DNA of 64,000 nucleotides from Polynucleobacter sp. AP-Titi-500A-B4 (GTDB taxonomy: Bacteria > Pseudomonadota > Gammaproteobacteria > Burkholderiales > Burkholderiaceae): contig NZ_CP061311.1 of the NCBI RefSeq assembly GCF_018688095.1, positions 990,861 to 1,054,860 on the forward strand, written 5' to 3'. Of the stretch, positions 8,091 to 16,261 are shown piece by piece (the first letter of the stretch is position 1; each line of letters opens with the position of its first letter). The notes under the pieces are model-generated. The model did not search any database and was not told where the DNA came from. It worked only from the letters and a program-made list of their open reading frames with translations. The translations under genes were made by a program, and so were the position numbers.

Positions 8091-8990
8091 ATGAGCAATC
8101 AATTAAAACTAGGATTTGTTGGTCTAGGCATTATGGGAGCCCCCATGGCTGGACATCTTGTCAATGCAGGACACCAAGTATTTATCACCACCCGCAGTAA
8201 GGTGCCTGCAGACCTTGCAAACTCGAAAGCGACTCAATGTAAAAGTCCTCGCGAAGTTGCTGAAAACGCGGACATTATTTTTACCATGGTTCCCGATACC
8301 CCAGACGTTGAGAAGGTTCTATTTGGTGACAACGGTATCGCTTCGGGCTTATCTAAAGGCAAAGTGGTTGTTGATATGAGTTCCATATCACCAATTGCTA
8401 CAAAAGAGTTCGCTAAAAAGATTAATGATTTAGGCTGTGATTACCTAGATGCTCCAGTATCAGGTGGTGAAGTAGGCGCTAAGAATGCAACACTATCGAT
8501 CATGGTTGGTGGTGATGAGTCTGTATTCAATAAAGTGAAACCTGTTTTCGAATTAATGGGTAAGAACATTAACTTAGTTGGTGGAAATGGTGATGGTCAG
8601 ACGGCTAAAGTTGCCAACCAAATTATTGTTGCCTTAAATATTGAAGCGGTTGCTGAGGCACTCTTATTTGCTTCTAAAGCAGGCGCAGATCCGGCGAAAG
8701 TTCGACAAGCACTCATGGGTGGTTTTGCAGGGTCAAAAATTCTTGAGGTGCATGGTGAGCGCATGGTCAAGCGGACCTTTGATCCAGGCTTCCGCATTGA
8801 ATTGCATCAAAAGGATTTAAATCTAGCACTGAATAGTGCACGCGCTCTCGGTGTTTCACTACCAAATACTGCTAATGCACAGGAGCTATTTAATGCCTGC
8901 TCAGCTCATGGTGGCAAGGCCTGGGATCACTCCGCAATGGTGCGCGCTCTGGAGAAATTGGCTAATTTTGAAATAGGGCAGAAGGCTTAA
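8091..8990 (+). CDS. garR: Tartronate semialdehyde reductase (2-hydroxy-3-oxopropionate reductase)
   Basis: An NAD(P)-dependent 3-hydroxyacid dehydrogenase (299 aa) that reduces tartronate semialdehyde to D-glycerate. The Rossmann motif GLGIMGAPMAGHL sits at residues 11-23, the substrate-binding motif DAPVSGGEVGA around 123, and the catalytic lysine in GQTAKVANQ near 172. CGGAGA precedes the ATG. It probably forms an operon with hyi and perhaps with the YqiA esterase 13 nt downstream. A related 3-hydroxyisobutyrate-type substrate cannot be excluded from sequence alone, but the hyi neighbour favours this role. Confidence 0.9.
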   Translation: MSNQLKLGFVGLGIMGAPMAGHLVNAGHQVFITTRSKVPADLANSKATQCKSPREVAENADIIFTMVPDTPDVEKVLFGDNGIASGLSKGKVVVDMSSISPIATKEFAKKINDLGCDYLDAPVSGGEVGAKNATLSIMVGGDESVFNKVKPVFELMGKNINLVGGNGDGQTAKVANQIIVALNIEAVAEALLFASKAGADPAKVRQALMGGFAGSKILEVHGERMVKRTFDPGFRIELHQKDLNLALNSARALGVSLPNTANAQELFNACSAHGGKAWDHSAMVRALEKLANFEIGQKA

Positions 8991-9003
8991 GACTTCATCG
9001 ATT

Positions 9004-9591
9004 ATGCCTTCAACCCTGTTGGTTTATCTGCACGGATTTCGCTCGTCACCACGTTCTAGCAAAGCTGTGATGACTGGCGAGGCGATTAAAGCCCTATCAA
9101 CTGTCGATAACCCTATCGAATGGTATTGCCCACAGTTGTTAGCCTCCCCAAAAGCCAGTATGGATATGGTCACTGCGCATATTGATCAAGCAAAAGCAGA
9201 TCGTGTTGTGGTGATTGGCTCATCTCTTGGCGGTTTCTATACAAACTATCTAGCTGAAAAATATGGCTGCAAGGCAGTTGCTTTAAATCCTGCGGTGCGA
9301 GCTGCTCGTGAGCTTGCCCCGCATGTTGGGATGATGACTGCTTACGATAACGATGAGCCATTTGATTTTCGTCCTGAATATATTGATGAGCTCAAAGCGC
9401 TACAGGTTGAGAAAATATCCAATCCATCCCGCTATTTCTTAATAGCAGCTAAAGGTGATGAGCTTTTGGATTGGCGTGAAATGGTCAGCTTCTATCCTGG
9501 TGCCAAGCACCTTGTTCTGGAAGGTAGCGACCATGGAATTGCTGACTATACAGATCACCTGCCAAAAGTCATGGAGTTCATTTCCCACTAA
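9004..9591 (+). CDS. YqiA/YcfP family alpha/beta-hydrolase (esterase)
   Basis: A 195-aa serine hydrolase. It opens with LLVYLHGFRSSPRSSKA (oxyanion region) and has the nucleophile elbow GSSLGG with Ser74. The C-terminal histidine is in EGSDHGIADY, and an Asp precedes it in AAKGDELLDW. YqiA-type proteins are small cytosolic esterases of unclear physiological substrate. It begins 13 nt after garR without a good ribosome site, suggesting translation coupled to the upstream gene. Confidence 0.85.
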   Translation: MPSTLLVYLHGFRSSPRSSKAVMTGEAIKALSTVDNPIEWYCPQLLASPKASMDMVTAHIDQAKADRVVVIGSSLGGFYTNYLAEKYGCKAVALNPAVRAARELAPHVGMMTAYDNDEPFDFRPEYIDELKALQVEKISNPSRYFLIAAKGDELLDWREMVSFYPGAKHLVLEGSDHGIADYTDHLPKVMEFISH

Positions 9592-9602
9592 TAAGCCCTT
9601 TA

Positions 9603-9631
9603 TTGATTGCATGCCACTTCTTCTGTAAGAT
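9603..9631 (+). promoter_or_regulatory. Sigma-70 promoter before the HNH nuclease gene
   Basis: TTGATT (9603-9608), a 17-nt spacer and TAAGAT (9626-9631) form a near-ideal promoter. The predicted leader of about 40 nt contains a short GACCG/CGGTC stem directly before the ribosome site AAAGGAG. Confidence 0.6.
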
Positions 9632-9678
9632 GTTCTAAACGACCGTGCCTAATTGTTCCGGTCTAGAAAGGAGAGTTT

Positions 9679-10248
9679 GTGCTGAGCATCTTGAAATTAG
9701 ACGCAGGTGGAATTCCCCAGGGTTGGGTTAACGCAGAAGAAGCGACTAAGCATTACGCCGATAGTAGTGTTTTATGGACGCTAGGTGATCCCATCATGAA
9801 AATGCGCGGCGGTATCTCACGCGCCAGTGGATTACAGTCAGTCATTGAGCTTCACTCCATCATTGCGATAAAAGGTACGTCAAAGATCAATTTATTTGAC
9901 GTTGTACCAGTCATCACAAAGCACAAACTATTTAAACGTGATCGTGGTCTATGTGCATATTGTGGTGATGCAATTCATGAAAATCATGCAGAGGCTGAGC
10001 ACATTATTCCCAATAGTCGTGGCGGTCAATATTCTTGGATGAATCTAGTGATCTCTTGTCGCCCCTGTAATCAGCGCAAAGGCAACCGTACCCCAGAGCA
10101 AGCTGGCATGGGTCTTCTGTATACACCTTACATGCCAAGTCTTTACGAAGACATGATTCTGAAAGGCCGTAATATATTGGCTGATCAGATGGATTTTTTA
10201 GCCGCCAATCTTCCTAAAAATAGCCGCCTGCTCGAGGGCTTTTCCTGA
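9679..10248 (+). CDS. HNH endonuclease family protein
   Basis: A 189-aa protein that starts at GTG behind the strong ribosome site AAAGGAGAG. The HNH domain occupies about 85-140: structural zinc cysteines C92xxC95 and C127xxC130, catalytic EH at 107-108 (AEAEHIIPNSRGG), and the Asn of MNLV at 122. Such stand-alone HNH proteins are common in Burkholderiales chromosomes and not linked to a restriction methylase here. A DNA target is unknown. The N-terminal ~80 residues resemble no domain I can name. DUF3108 follows after 11 nt. Confidence 0.88.
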   Translation: MLSILKLDAGGIPQGWVNAEEATKHYADSSVLWTLGDPIMKMRGGISRASGLQSVIELHSIIAIKGTSKINLFDVVPVITKHKLFKRDRGLCAYCGDAIHENHAEAEHIIPNSRGGQYSWMNLVISCRPCNQRKGNRTPEQAGMGLLYTPYMPSLYEDMILKGRNILADQMDFLAANLPKNSRLLEGFS

Positions 10249-10259
10249 GACATGAATTA

Positions 10260-11252
10260 GTGCAGCTGCGTTTGAAGCCAACAATCCGCACCTATCCGTT
10301 GCGGATTATTTTCATTGCAGTTTTGCTTTCAGTGTTGGGTCATCTACTGCTATTTTTCGGTATGCCATTCTTTTCGTTTGGCAGTTCGCCAGAAATAGCA
10401 GAAGACTTGATCATCAAAACTGAGCTTAAAGCTGAGCCGCCACAAAAAATTCAAATGGCTAAAGCGCCAATCAAAAAACCCATTCAGGAAGAAACGTCTA
10501 ATAGCCTCGCCGATGATAAAAGCTCTAACCCTGGAAATCAATCGGGTGGCTTTAACCAGCAGGGTGTAGCTTTCAAATTACCAGGTTCTGGAATTTTGTA
10601 TTACGACGCATATGTCGATGGTCAGAAATACCAAACAGCAGAAATTGATTGGATTGTCGAAGGTAATTCCTATCGCCTCTATATCAACATTCCTTATGCC
10701 TTTGTTGGCCCATTTGTTTTTGAATCCAGAGGAACAGTAGATGGCTATGGAATTGCCCCCATTATTTATTGGTCGCAACGCGGTACCAGGACTCCTCGTT
10801 ATTCAAGATTTGATCGTGATGCAAAGGGAGGAGGGCAGATGTACTTTTCGGAGAAGCCTGATTTCACTCCAACAATCGTTCCCGGAACCCAGGACCGCTT
10901 TAGCTTAATGTTCCAATTGGCCTCGCTGCTAAATGGTAGCGATAGCAAGATAGATGAAGCAGGTAGCATTCGCTTGATTCCGGTTGTGGATTACAACACT
11001 CTAGAAAATTGGCACTTTAAGAGCTATGGTGAGGCATTTAACGAGGACATTCCAAGTCTAGGCAAGACTATTAATCGTCATTACGCCTTGATGCAAAGAG
11101 AAAATGATCCATATAAGCGCCAGGTAGATATCTGGCTTGCCAAAGATCTTGAATGGCTACCAGGACGCATACGCTCACTAGAAGCGAATGGTCGTGTACT
11201 GGAGTTGGTATTTAGGCAAAAGAACCCTATACCGTCTACGATGGGTCTTTAG
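10260..11252 (+). CDS. DUF3108 domain-containing envelope protein
   Basis: A 330-aa protein with one N-terminal membrane anchor (about 17-38) followed by a Lys/Pro/Glu-rich periplasmic stretch (about 52-90), a layout like the shaft of TonB-type proteins. The C-terminal part (about 105-325) is a DUF3108 domain, a periplasmic beta-rich fold of unknown role. The start is a GTG 11 nt after the HNH gene, so the two may be co-transcribed. Its stop overlaps that of the convergent ion-channel gene by 4 bp. Confidence 0.82.
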   Translation: MQLRLKPTIRTYPLRIIFIAVLLSVLGHLLLFFGMPFFSFGSSPEIAEDLIIKTELKAEPPQKIQMAKAPIKKPIQEETSNSLADDKSSNPGNQSGGFNQQGVAFKLPGSGILYYDAYVDGQKYQTAEIDWIVEGNSYRLYINIPYAFVGPFVFESRGTVDGYGIAPIIYWSQRGTRTPRYSRFDRDAKGGGQMYFSEKPDFTPTIVPGTQDRFSLMFQLASLLNGSDSKIDEAGSIRLIPVVDYNTLENWHFKSYGEAFNEDIPSLGKTINRHYALMQRENDPYKRQVDIWLAKDLEWLPGRIRSLEANGRVLELVFRQKNPIPSTMGL

Positions 11253-11770
11253 GAGCCGGATCCAGGTTTAGGGTTTTGATTGTTATGACCAAGCAAGGCG
11301 CCCATCATGGTGTAGAGCGCTGCGCCAGACATAGAAACGGCGAAGATTCCTGAAAAAGAGATGATGATGGGCAAGATTCGCCATTTTTCAGCCAGCGTGT
11401 AGTCGCCATAGCCAACAGTTGTATACATTTCACCGGCAAAGTAAAAGGTTTGTGGATTGGTAGGGAATACTTTTAAGGCTACGCAGATATACGCCCAGAT
11501 TACGATTTCACCCAAATGGATGGCAATGACTAGCAAAATGGCAATAAAGTAAGACAGAAAGCTAGCACCAAAAATACGACGCCTTGTCATCACGTCGTCG
11601 ATCCAGTGAAAAGCTCCTGCTATACCTAGAACTGCAACTGCGTGAAGAGCCAACATGAGGCAGGCAGATACCACCATGATCCAGATTTGGCCATTGCCCA
11701 TATCTGTATTGATTTCATTAAATAGGGTAGCAAAGCTAGGAAGGTCTGCGTTGTGGAGGAAGCTAAACAT
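11249..11770 (-). CDS. Two-pore-type potassium channel domain protein
   Basis: A 173-aa inner-membrane protein with membrane segments at about 28-52, 69-98 and 134-158. The selectivity-filter motif TVGYGD lies at 118-123 between the last two. This is an Ion_trans_2 pore domain, which normally assembles as a tetramer and conducts K+. There is no cytosolic RCK/TrkA domain, so gating must rely on the pore module or the short N-terminus. The neighbours give no clue to physiology. Confidence 0.85.
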   Translation of the reverse strand: MFSFLHNADLPSFATLFNEINTDMGNGQIWIMVVSACLMLALHAVAVLGIAGAFHWIDDVMTRRRIFGASFLSYFIAILLVIAIHLGEIVIWAYICVALKVFPTNPQTFYFAGEMYTTVGYGDYTLAEKWRILPIIISFSGIFAVSMSGAALYTMMGALLGHNNQNPKPGSGS

Positions 11771-11843
11771 GGCTATAGGTTCTGGAGTTTCTTACAAGAA
11801 TATCTTATTTGACATAATAATGATTATACGCAATTAAGCTATA

Positions 11844-12545
11844 TCAGGATGTCGTTTTGAACTTGGTAGGCCCAGGATATGGCTCTTTATAAAGGCGCTG
11901 CCAGCGTGATGTGAGTCCTTCTACTATCCATGGCTTTTGGTAGATCTCTGCAATATCAATTGCTGAAAATCCATTGGTATTGCGCATACGAAGGTCAGCT
12001 CCTTTGTCCAGTAAGAACTTGATTAACTCCTCATTGCCAGATTGAGCTGCCATCATTAAAGGTGTGCTGCCATTAGGACCACGAGAGTCAATAATGGCAC
12101 CATTAGTGACTAAAAATTGAGCAACCTGTAGTTGGCCCTTAGCACATGCGTAATGCAAAGGAGTCCAGCCGATATGGTCCACTTTGGCCTTATTTTGAAG
12201 TACCAAGGTCTTTACAACCGGCAAATCACCCTCTATAGAGGCTAGCATTAAGGGGGTTTCACCAAAATTATTGGATAAATCAACATCGGTCTTTTTATCC
12301 TTCAGTAGAAACTCAGTCACCTTTGTAGACTTGTCACGAATGGCAATGACGAGCATCGGATCGCCCTTCGAATCCACGGCATTTGGGCTTACACCAGCAG
12401 CTATTAGGGCTTTAACCTCCGAAATATCATCAAATTTGGCGGCTTTTGTGAAATTGGCTATTTGAGACTCAGTTTGGCCAAAACAAGCCATTCCAGTGCT
12501 GGCAAGCACTAAAAAGGCTACTGACCTAATTTTGATATTTAACAT
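11844..12545 (-). CDS. Exported ankyrin-repeat protein
   Basis: A 233-aa protein with a signal peptide ending near CFGQ (residues 21-24). About five ankyrin repeats fill residues 30-215. The clearest begin GETPLMLASIEGDLPVV, GWTPLHYACAKGQLQVA and GSTPLMMAAQSGNEELI. Periplasmic ankyrin proteins of this size occur widely in Burkholderiales, sometimes linked to oxidative-stress protection. The partner is unknown. The start codon overlaps the tatD stop (TAATG), so it is translationally coupled to tatD. Confidence 0.88.
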   Translation of the reverse strand: MLNIKIRSVAFLVLASTGMACFGQTESQIANFTKAAKFDDISEVKALIAAGVSPNAVDSKGDPMLVIAIRDKSTKVTEFLLKDKKTDVDLSNNFGETPLMLASIEGDLPVVKTLVLQNKAKVDHIGWTPLHYACAKGQLQVAQFLVTNGAIIDSRGPNGSTPLMMAAQSGNEELIKFLLDKGADLRMRNTNGFSAIDIAEIYQKPWIVEGLTSRWQRLYKEPYPGPTKFKTTS

Positions 12546-13336
12546 TAATTAGTTTTTCTATCTATCTGAAAACATTGGTAAAAGTTATTGGATGTACTAT
12601 GAGCTAACTGATCTAGAGAAACACCCTTGAGATTGGCAATAAATTCACCTACTTTAGAAACCCAGGCCGGCTCATTAGTCTTACCTCGATATGGAATGGG
12701 AGCTAGATATGGGGAATCTGTTTCTATCAGCATGCGATCTAAGGGAACTTGTTTGCAGGTCTCTTGTAGATCCTTGGCACTTTTGAAAGTAACGATCCCT
12801 GAAAAGGAAATATAAAAACCCATCTCCATTGCCTGGCGAGCTACATCCAAGCTTTCAGTAAAGCAATGCATCACCCCTCCAATCCCTTCAGCACCCTCTT
12901 CTTTCAGGATTTTGATGGTGTCCTCTGATGCTGATCGAGTATGGATAATCAACGGCTTTTTAGCTAACAGGGCTGCCCTAATGTGGATTCTAAACCGCTC
13001 TCTTTGCCATTCCATAGATTCGTAGCTGCGATCACCCATGCGGTAATAATCCAAACCGGTTTCACCGATCGCAACAATCTTAGAATACTTTTTAGCTGTA
13101 TCCACCAGGAAATCCATAGTTGGCTCTGGCGTGTCCTCATAATCAGGATGAACCCCGACTGAAGCATATAGATGGGCATGATCCTGGGCGAGTTTTAAGA
13201 CATTAGGGAAATCTGGAAGATCTACCGATACACAGAGTGCATGACTGACATTGGCTGCTTTCATATTAGCCAAGACTTCTGGAAGGCGAGCTTGAAACTC
13301 AGGAAAATCGAGGTGGCAGTGAGAATCAATGAACAT
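12545..13336 (-). CDS. tatD: TatD family metal-dependent deoxyribonuclease
   Basis: A TIM-barrel metal hydrolase (263 aa) of the TatD/YcfH family, acting as 3'-5' DNA exonuclease in repair. Metal ligands are visible in DSHCHLD (His6, His8), the Glu of GETGLDYYR, the His of LIIHTRSA, the His of GVMHCF and the Asp of IETDSPYLAP. The ATG lacks a Shine-Dalgarno sequence, and TAAAAT lies 6 nt upstream, suggesting a leaderless start. In many proteobacteria this gene follows holB. Here a 54-nt gap separates it from the holB stop. Confidence 0.92.
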   Translation of the reverse strand: MFIDSHCHLDFPEFQARLPEVLANMKAANVSHALCVSVDLPDFPNVLKLAQDHAHLYASVGVHPDYEDTPEPTMDFLVDTAKKYSKIVAIGETGLDYYRMGDRSYESMEWQRERFRIHIRAALLAKKPLIIHTRSASEDTIKILKEEGAEGIGGVMHCFTESLDVARQAMEMGFYISFSGIVTFKSAKDLQETCKQVPLDRMLIETDSPYLAPIPYRGKTNEPAWVSKVGEFIANLKGVSLDQLAHSTSNNFYQCFQIDRKTN

Positions 13337-13342
13337 AGCTAC

Positions 13343-13348
13343 ATTTTA
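13343..13348 (-). promoter_or_regulatory. Candidate -10 of a leaderless tatD promoter
   Basis: TAAAAT on the minus strand, 6 nt before the tatD ATG, with no ribosome site between them. Confidence 0.45.
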
Positions 13349-13390
13349 GTCTGCCTGAGCAAACTCGATGCTCTTATGGCGGGCCAGGAA

Positions 13391-14533
13391 CTAGCCTTCA
13401 AATACCTGCTGATATTGAGAAAGTAGTGCCTCTAGCTGAACTCGACTTGCTAAAGGATGATTTTCAGAGCGTCGTGCCTGTACTAGGGATTTCCAAAATT
13501 GATGCAGCTTCAAAGGTCTAGCGCCTTGCGCTAAGCCCTTCAAGGTCGCAATATGTTTTGGGTAATATCGTGGAGTGCCGCCTTGCGCAACAAGCTGAAG
13601 ATCAGATGCCCAACGTTGCATGGTAGCCAACAAGAATGAATATTGTGCTTTATGCGTCTTTTCTGCCGCTTCAAGCCAAGGAATACGAACGCCCTGCGCC
13701 ATAGATTGCAATAAGAGCCTTGAAGCAGCGATAGCAATGGTTAATTCATCTTTATCGTCTTTATTGTGACGGGCGGTTAGGGAGTCCAAAACTGAATATG
13801 GTGCCCCACCCTGCTCGTCATAAATAGTTTCAATATCAGCTTCATTGACCTTATACCCAGAAATCTTAGGCAGTTGATCTTTTAACCAAGCTAGGCCTTC
13901 TGTGCGATTTGGGCGAGGCGCTATCAATAAGCGGCAGCGAGAGCGAATGGTCGGCAAGACACGATCAACCCGATCAGCCAAAAGAATGAAAATAGTATTG
14001 GCAGGCGGTTCTTCTAGAGACTTTAGCAAGGTATTCGCTGAATCCGATCGCAGCATTTCTAATGGGTAAATGAGGATCACACGATTGCCGCCACGGTGCG
14101 ACCCGATTGAGAGACTCTCGATCGCGCTGCGTGTTTCCTCAATAGAAATATTTTTCTTTTCTTTTTTCTCGCTTGACTCGCCATCTGAGTCATCGCGTGC
14201 TGCTCTACCTTTTTTCGGTGCTTCATCTGCCTCATAGTCGGCCTGCGGCAGGAGTTTACGGTGCGTCTCCGGAACCAGGGCGATAAAGTCTGGATGATTG
14301 CCGGTATTAAACCAATGACAAGCCTCGCATTGATTGCAAGGTTTATTGCCCTGACTCGATTCACATAAGAGTGCTTTAGCCAGCTCAACTGCAAAGGCAA
14401 ACTTACCAATACCCGATTGACCGTGCAACAAAATAGCATTGGGAAATTTCTGAAAATTCAGGCCTTCCCATAAAGGTTGCAGCCAAGGCGCTATTTGGCT
14501 TTCTTGCTGCATTGGAAGCATCAAGTCACTCAT
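13391..14533 (-). CDS. holB: DNA polymerase III delta-prime subunit
   Basis: Part of the clamp loader that places the sliding clamp on DNA. The 380-aa protein has the P-loop-like GQSGIGKFAFA (residues 39-49), the zinc-module cysteines in KPCNQCEACHW, and the sensor region LLKSLEEPPANTIFIL. Between the zinc module and the AAA+ core sits a charged insert (about 114-145, rich in Lys, Glu and Asp) that is longer than in E. coli. It follows tmk directly with no gap, the usual mltG-tmk-holB order. Confidence 0.93.
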   Translation of the reverse strand: MSDLMLPMQQESQIAPWLQPLWEGLNFQKFPNAILLHGQSGIGKFAFAVELAKALLCESSQGNKPCNQCEACHWFNTGNHPDFIALVPETHRKLLPQADYEADEAPKKGRAARDDSDGESSEKKEKKNISIEETRSAIESLSIGSHRGGNRVILIYPLEMLRSDSANTLLKSLEEPPANTIFILLADRVDRVLPTIRSRCRLLIAPRPNRTEGLAWLKDQLPKISGYKVNEADIETIYDEQGGAPYSVLDSLTARHNKDDKDELTIAIAASRLLLQSMAQGVRIPWLEAAEKTHKAQYSFLLATMQRWASDLQLVAQGGTPRYYPKHIATLKGLAQGARPLKLHQFWKSLVQARRSENHPLASRVQLEALLSQYQQVFEG

Positions 14534-15172
14534 TTACAGATTAATCTTCAATGACTGCAATCCGTTCCAGATGGCATCTGGAGTTTTGGTGGCATCAACC
14601 AAGTGAAAGCGTTGTGGAGCTTCCTTCGCGCGACGAAGATATTCTTGGCGAACTTTCTCAAAGAAATGGAGATCCATTTTTTCAAATTTATCAGGGGCTC
14701 TGACTTTAGAGCGACGCGCTTCGGCAACTTCACCCGGTAAGTCAAACAGGATGGTTAAGTTGGGCTGCAATAATGAGCCATCATTACGTCCTTGCACCCA
14801 TTGCTCAAGCGCATTTAATTTAGCAATGCTCAGGCCGCGGCCACCACCTTGATAAGCAAAACTGGCATCAGTGAATCGATCTGAGATCACAATCTTGCCC
14901 GCTTGCAGGGCTGGCTCGATCACTTGTGCAATATGTTCGCGGCGGGCTGCAAACATCAACAAGGCTTCAGTTTCGAGATTCATGGGCGCATCAAGCAGTA
15001 GCGCGCGCAATTGTTCGCCTAGTGGCGTGCCGCCTGGCTCACGAGTCACGACCACTTCCCGATTGGGGTAACGCTCTTGCATGAGTTTGCAGAAAGCATC
15101 GATATGCGTGCTCTTACCGGCACCATCAATACCTTCAAAGCTAATGAAATATCCTGGGAGTGTAGCGGTCAT
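14534..15172 (-). CDS. tmk: Thymidylate kinase
   Basis: Phosphorylates dTMP to dTDP for DNA synthesis. At 212 aa it is of standard length. The P-loop FEGIDGAGKST lies at residues 12-22, the DR motif in VISDRFTDASFAYQGGGRGL near 97, and the arginine-containing lid follows around 145. The gene lies 1 nt behind mltG and abuts holB, so the three are one operon on the minus strand. Confidence 0.96.
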   Translation of the reverse strand: MTATLPGYFISFEGIDGAGKSTHIDAFCKLMQERYPNREVVVTREPGGTPLGEQLRALLLDAPMNLETEALLMFAARREHIAQVIEPALQAGKIVISDRFTDASFAYQGGGRGLSIAKLNALEQWVQGRNDGSLLQPNLTILFDLPGEVAEARRSKVRAPDKFEKMDLHFFEKVRQEYLRRAKEAPQRFHLVDATKTPDAIWNGLQSLKINL

Positions 15173-15173
15173 A

Positions 15174-16241
15174 TTAATTGGATTTGGGTGTGAGTTTTCG
15201 TTGGTAACGATCTACGGCAGACTCATGTTCGCTTAAGGTTTGTGAAAAATGGCTTGTGCCATCACCTTTCGCTACAAAATACAAAGCATTACTTTGGGTC
15301 GGATGAACGGCGGCGAGCAATGATTCTTTGCTGGGCATGGCAATCGGTGTCGGTGGCAATCCTTTATGCATATAGGTATTGTAGGGACTATCTTTGCGAA
15401 GGTCTGCCTTCCGCAAATTTCCGTCAAATCGCGGGCCTATTCCATAAATAATGGTCGGATCTGTCTGCAGCATCATGCCTTTATGAAGGCGATTCAGAAA
15501 TACTGCAGCAACCATTCCTCGATCGCTTCGCCGCCCTGTTTCTTTTTCAATGATGGAGGACAAAATCAGGAGCTCATACGGAGTCTTTAGGGGTGAACCA
15601 GCGCTCTTTTGCTCCCACGCTTGTGAGAGTTGCTTTTGCATTGCTAAAGAGGCGCGTCGATAAATATTGATGTCGGGCTCATCGGGATCAAAAACATAGG
15701 TATCTGGAAAAAATAGGCCCTCATCACCGGGATAATTTAAGTTCAAACTTTGCAATAAGGCTTTTGAACTAATTCCTTTGGTTTGATGAATCAATGCTGG
15801 ATGCGAATCGACTAGGGCTCTAAGTTGCCATATGGTCATGCCAGGAATAATGGCGATGCTTTCTCGAACCCGATCGCCACGTGCAATCTGTAGCAGAATT
15901 TTTCCTAGACTTGCGCCGGTTGGTAGTAGATACGTTCCAGGCTTTAACTTTGAGCCGACAAATAATGCTCGAGCACTTATCTGAAACGGCAAGACTGGGG
16001 TTGATAGCCCTTGCTCTTGTAATTGCTGGGCAATACTGCTTAAGCCAGATTGCGGCGCAACTTTAACTTTATAGACAAGGGTGTCTTGAGTATTGGTATG
16101 GCTCGGTACAGCCGGCCATATAAAAATGCCGCCATAAATCAATATCAATAAACCAATGAAAGCAAGGAAGTAGGAACGCAGGCGAAGACCCCAAGTCTTT
16201 TTCTTGCTAAAAAAGGATCTTCCCTGAATTTTTCTGCGCAT
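15174..16241 (-). CDS. mltG: Endolytic murein transglycosylase MltG
   Basis: An inner-membrane lytic transglycosylase that cuts nascent glycan strands and sets their length. Residues ~24-44 form the single membrane span, and the YceG domain follows. The catalytic glutamate is in LSSIIEKETGRRSD. I start at the ATG at 16241 (355 aa): the longer reading frame begins at a GTG at 16268 that would overlap ygfZ, whereas TATCAT stands 6 nt before this ATG. Neither start has a Shine-Dalgarno sequence. It heads the mltG-tmk-holB operon. Confidence 0.93.
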   Translation of the reverse strand: MRRKIQGRSFFSKKKTWGLRLRSYFLAFIGLLILIYGGIFIWPAVPSHTNTQDTLVYKVKVAPQSGLSSIAQQLQEQGLSTPVLPFQISARALFVGSKLKPGTYLLPTGASLGKILLQIARGDRVRESIAIIPGMTIWQLRALVDSHPALIHQTKGISSKALLQSLNLNYPGDEGLFFPDTYVFDPDEPDINIYRRASLAMQKQLSQAWEQKSAGSPLKTPYELLILSSIIEKETGRRSDRGMVAAVFLNRLHKGMMLQTDPTIIYGIGPRFDGNLRKADLRKDSPYNTYMHKGLPPTPIAMPSKESLLAAVHPTQSNALYFVAKGDGTSHFSQTLSEHESAVDRYQRKLTPKSN

Positions 16242-16246
16242 CAGGC

Positions 16247-16253
16247 TATGATA
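16247..16253. promoter_or_regulatory. Shared overlapping -10 elements for mltG and ygfZ
   Basis: The heptamer TATGATA reads TATGAT on the plus strand (9 nt before the ygfZ ATG, with CTGAAT as -35 exactly 17 nt upstream at 16224-16229) and TATCAT on the minus strand (6 nt before the mltG ATG). The two start codons are only 20 bp apart. Confidence 0.5.
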
Positions 16254-16261
16254 AAAGGGAG

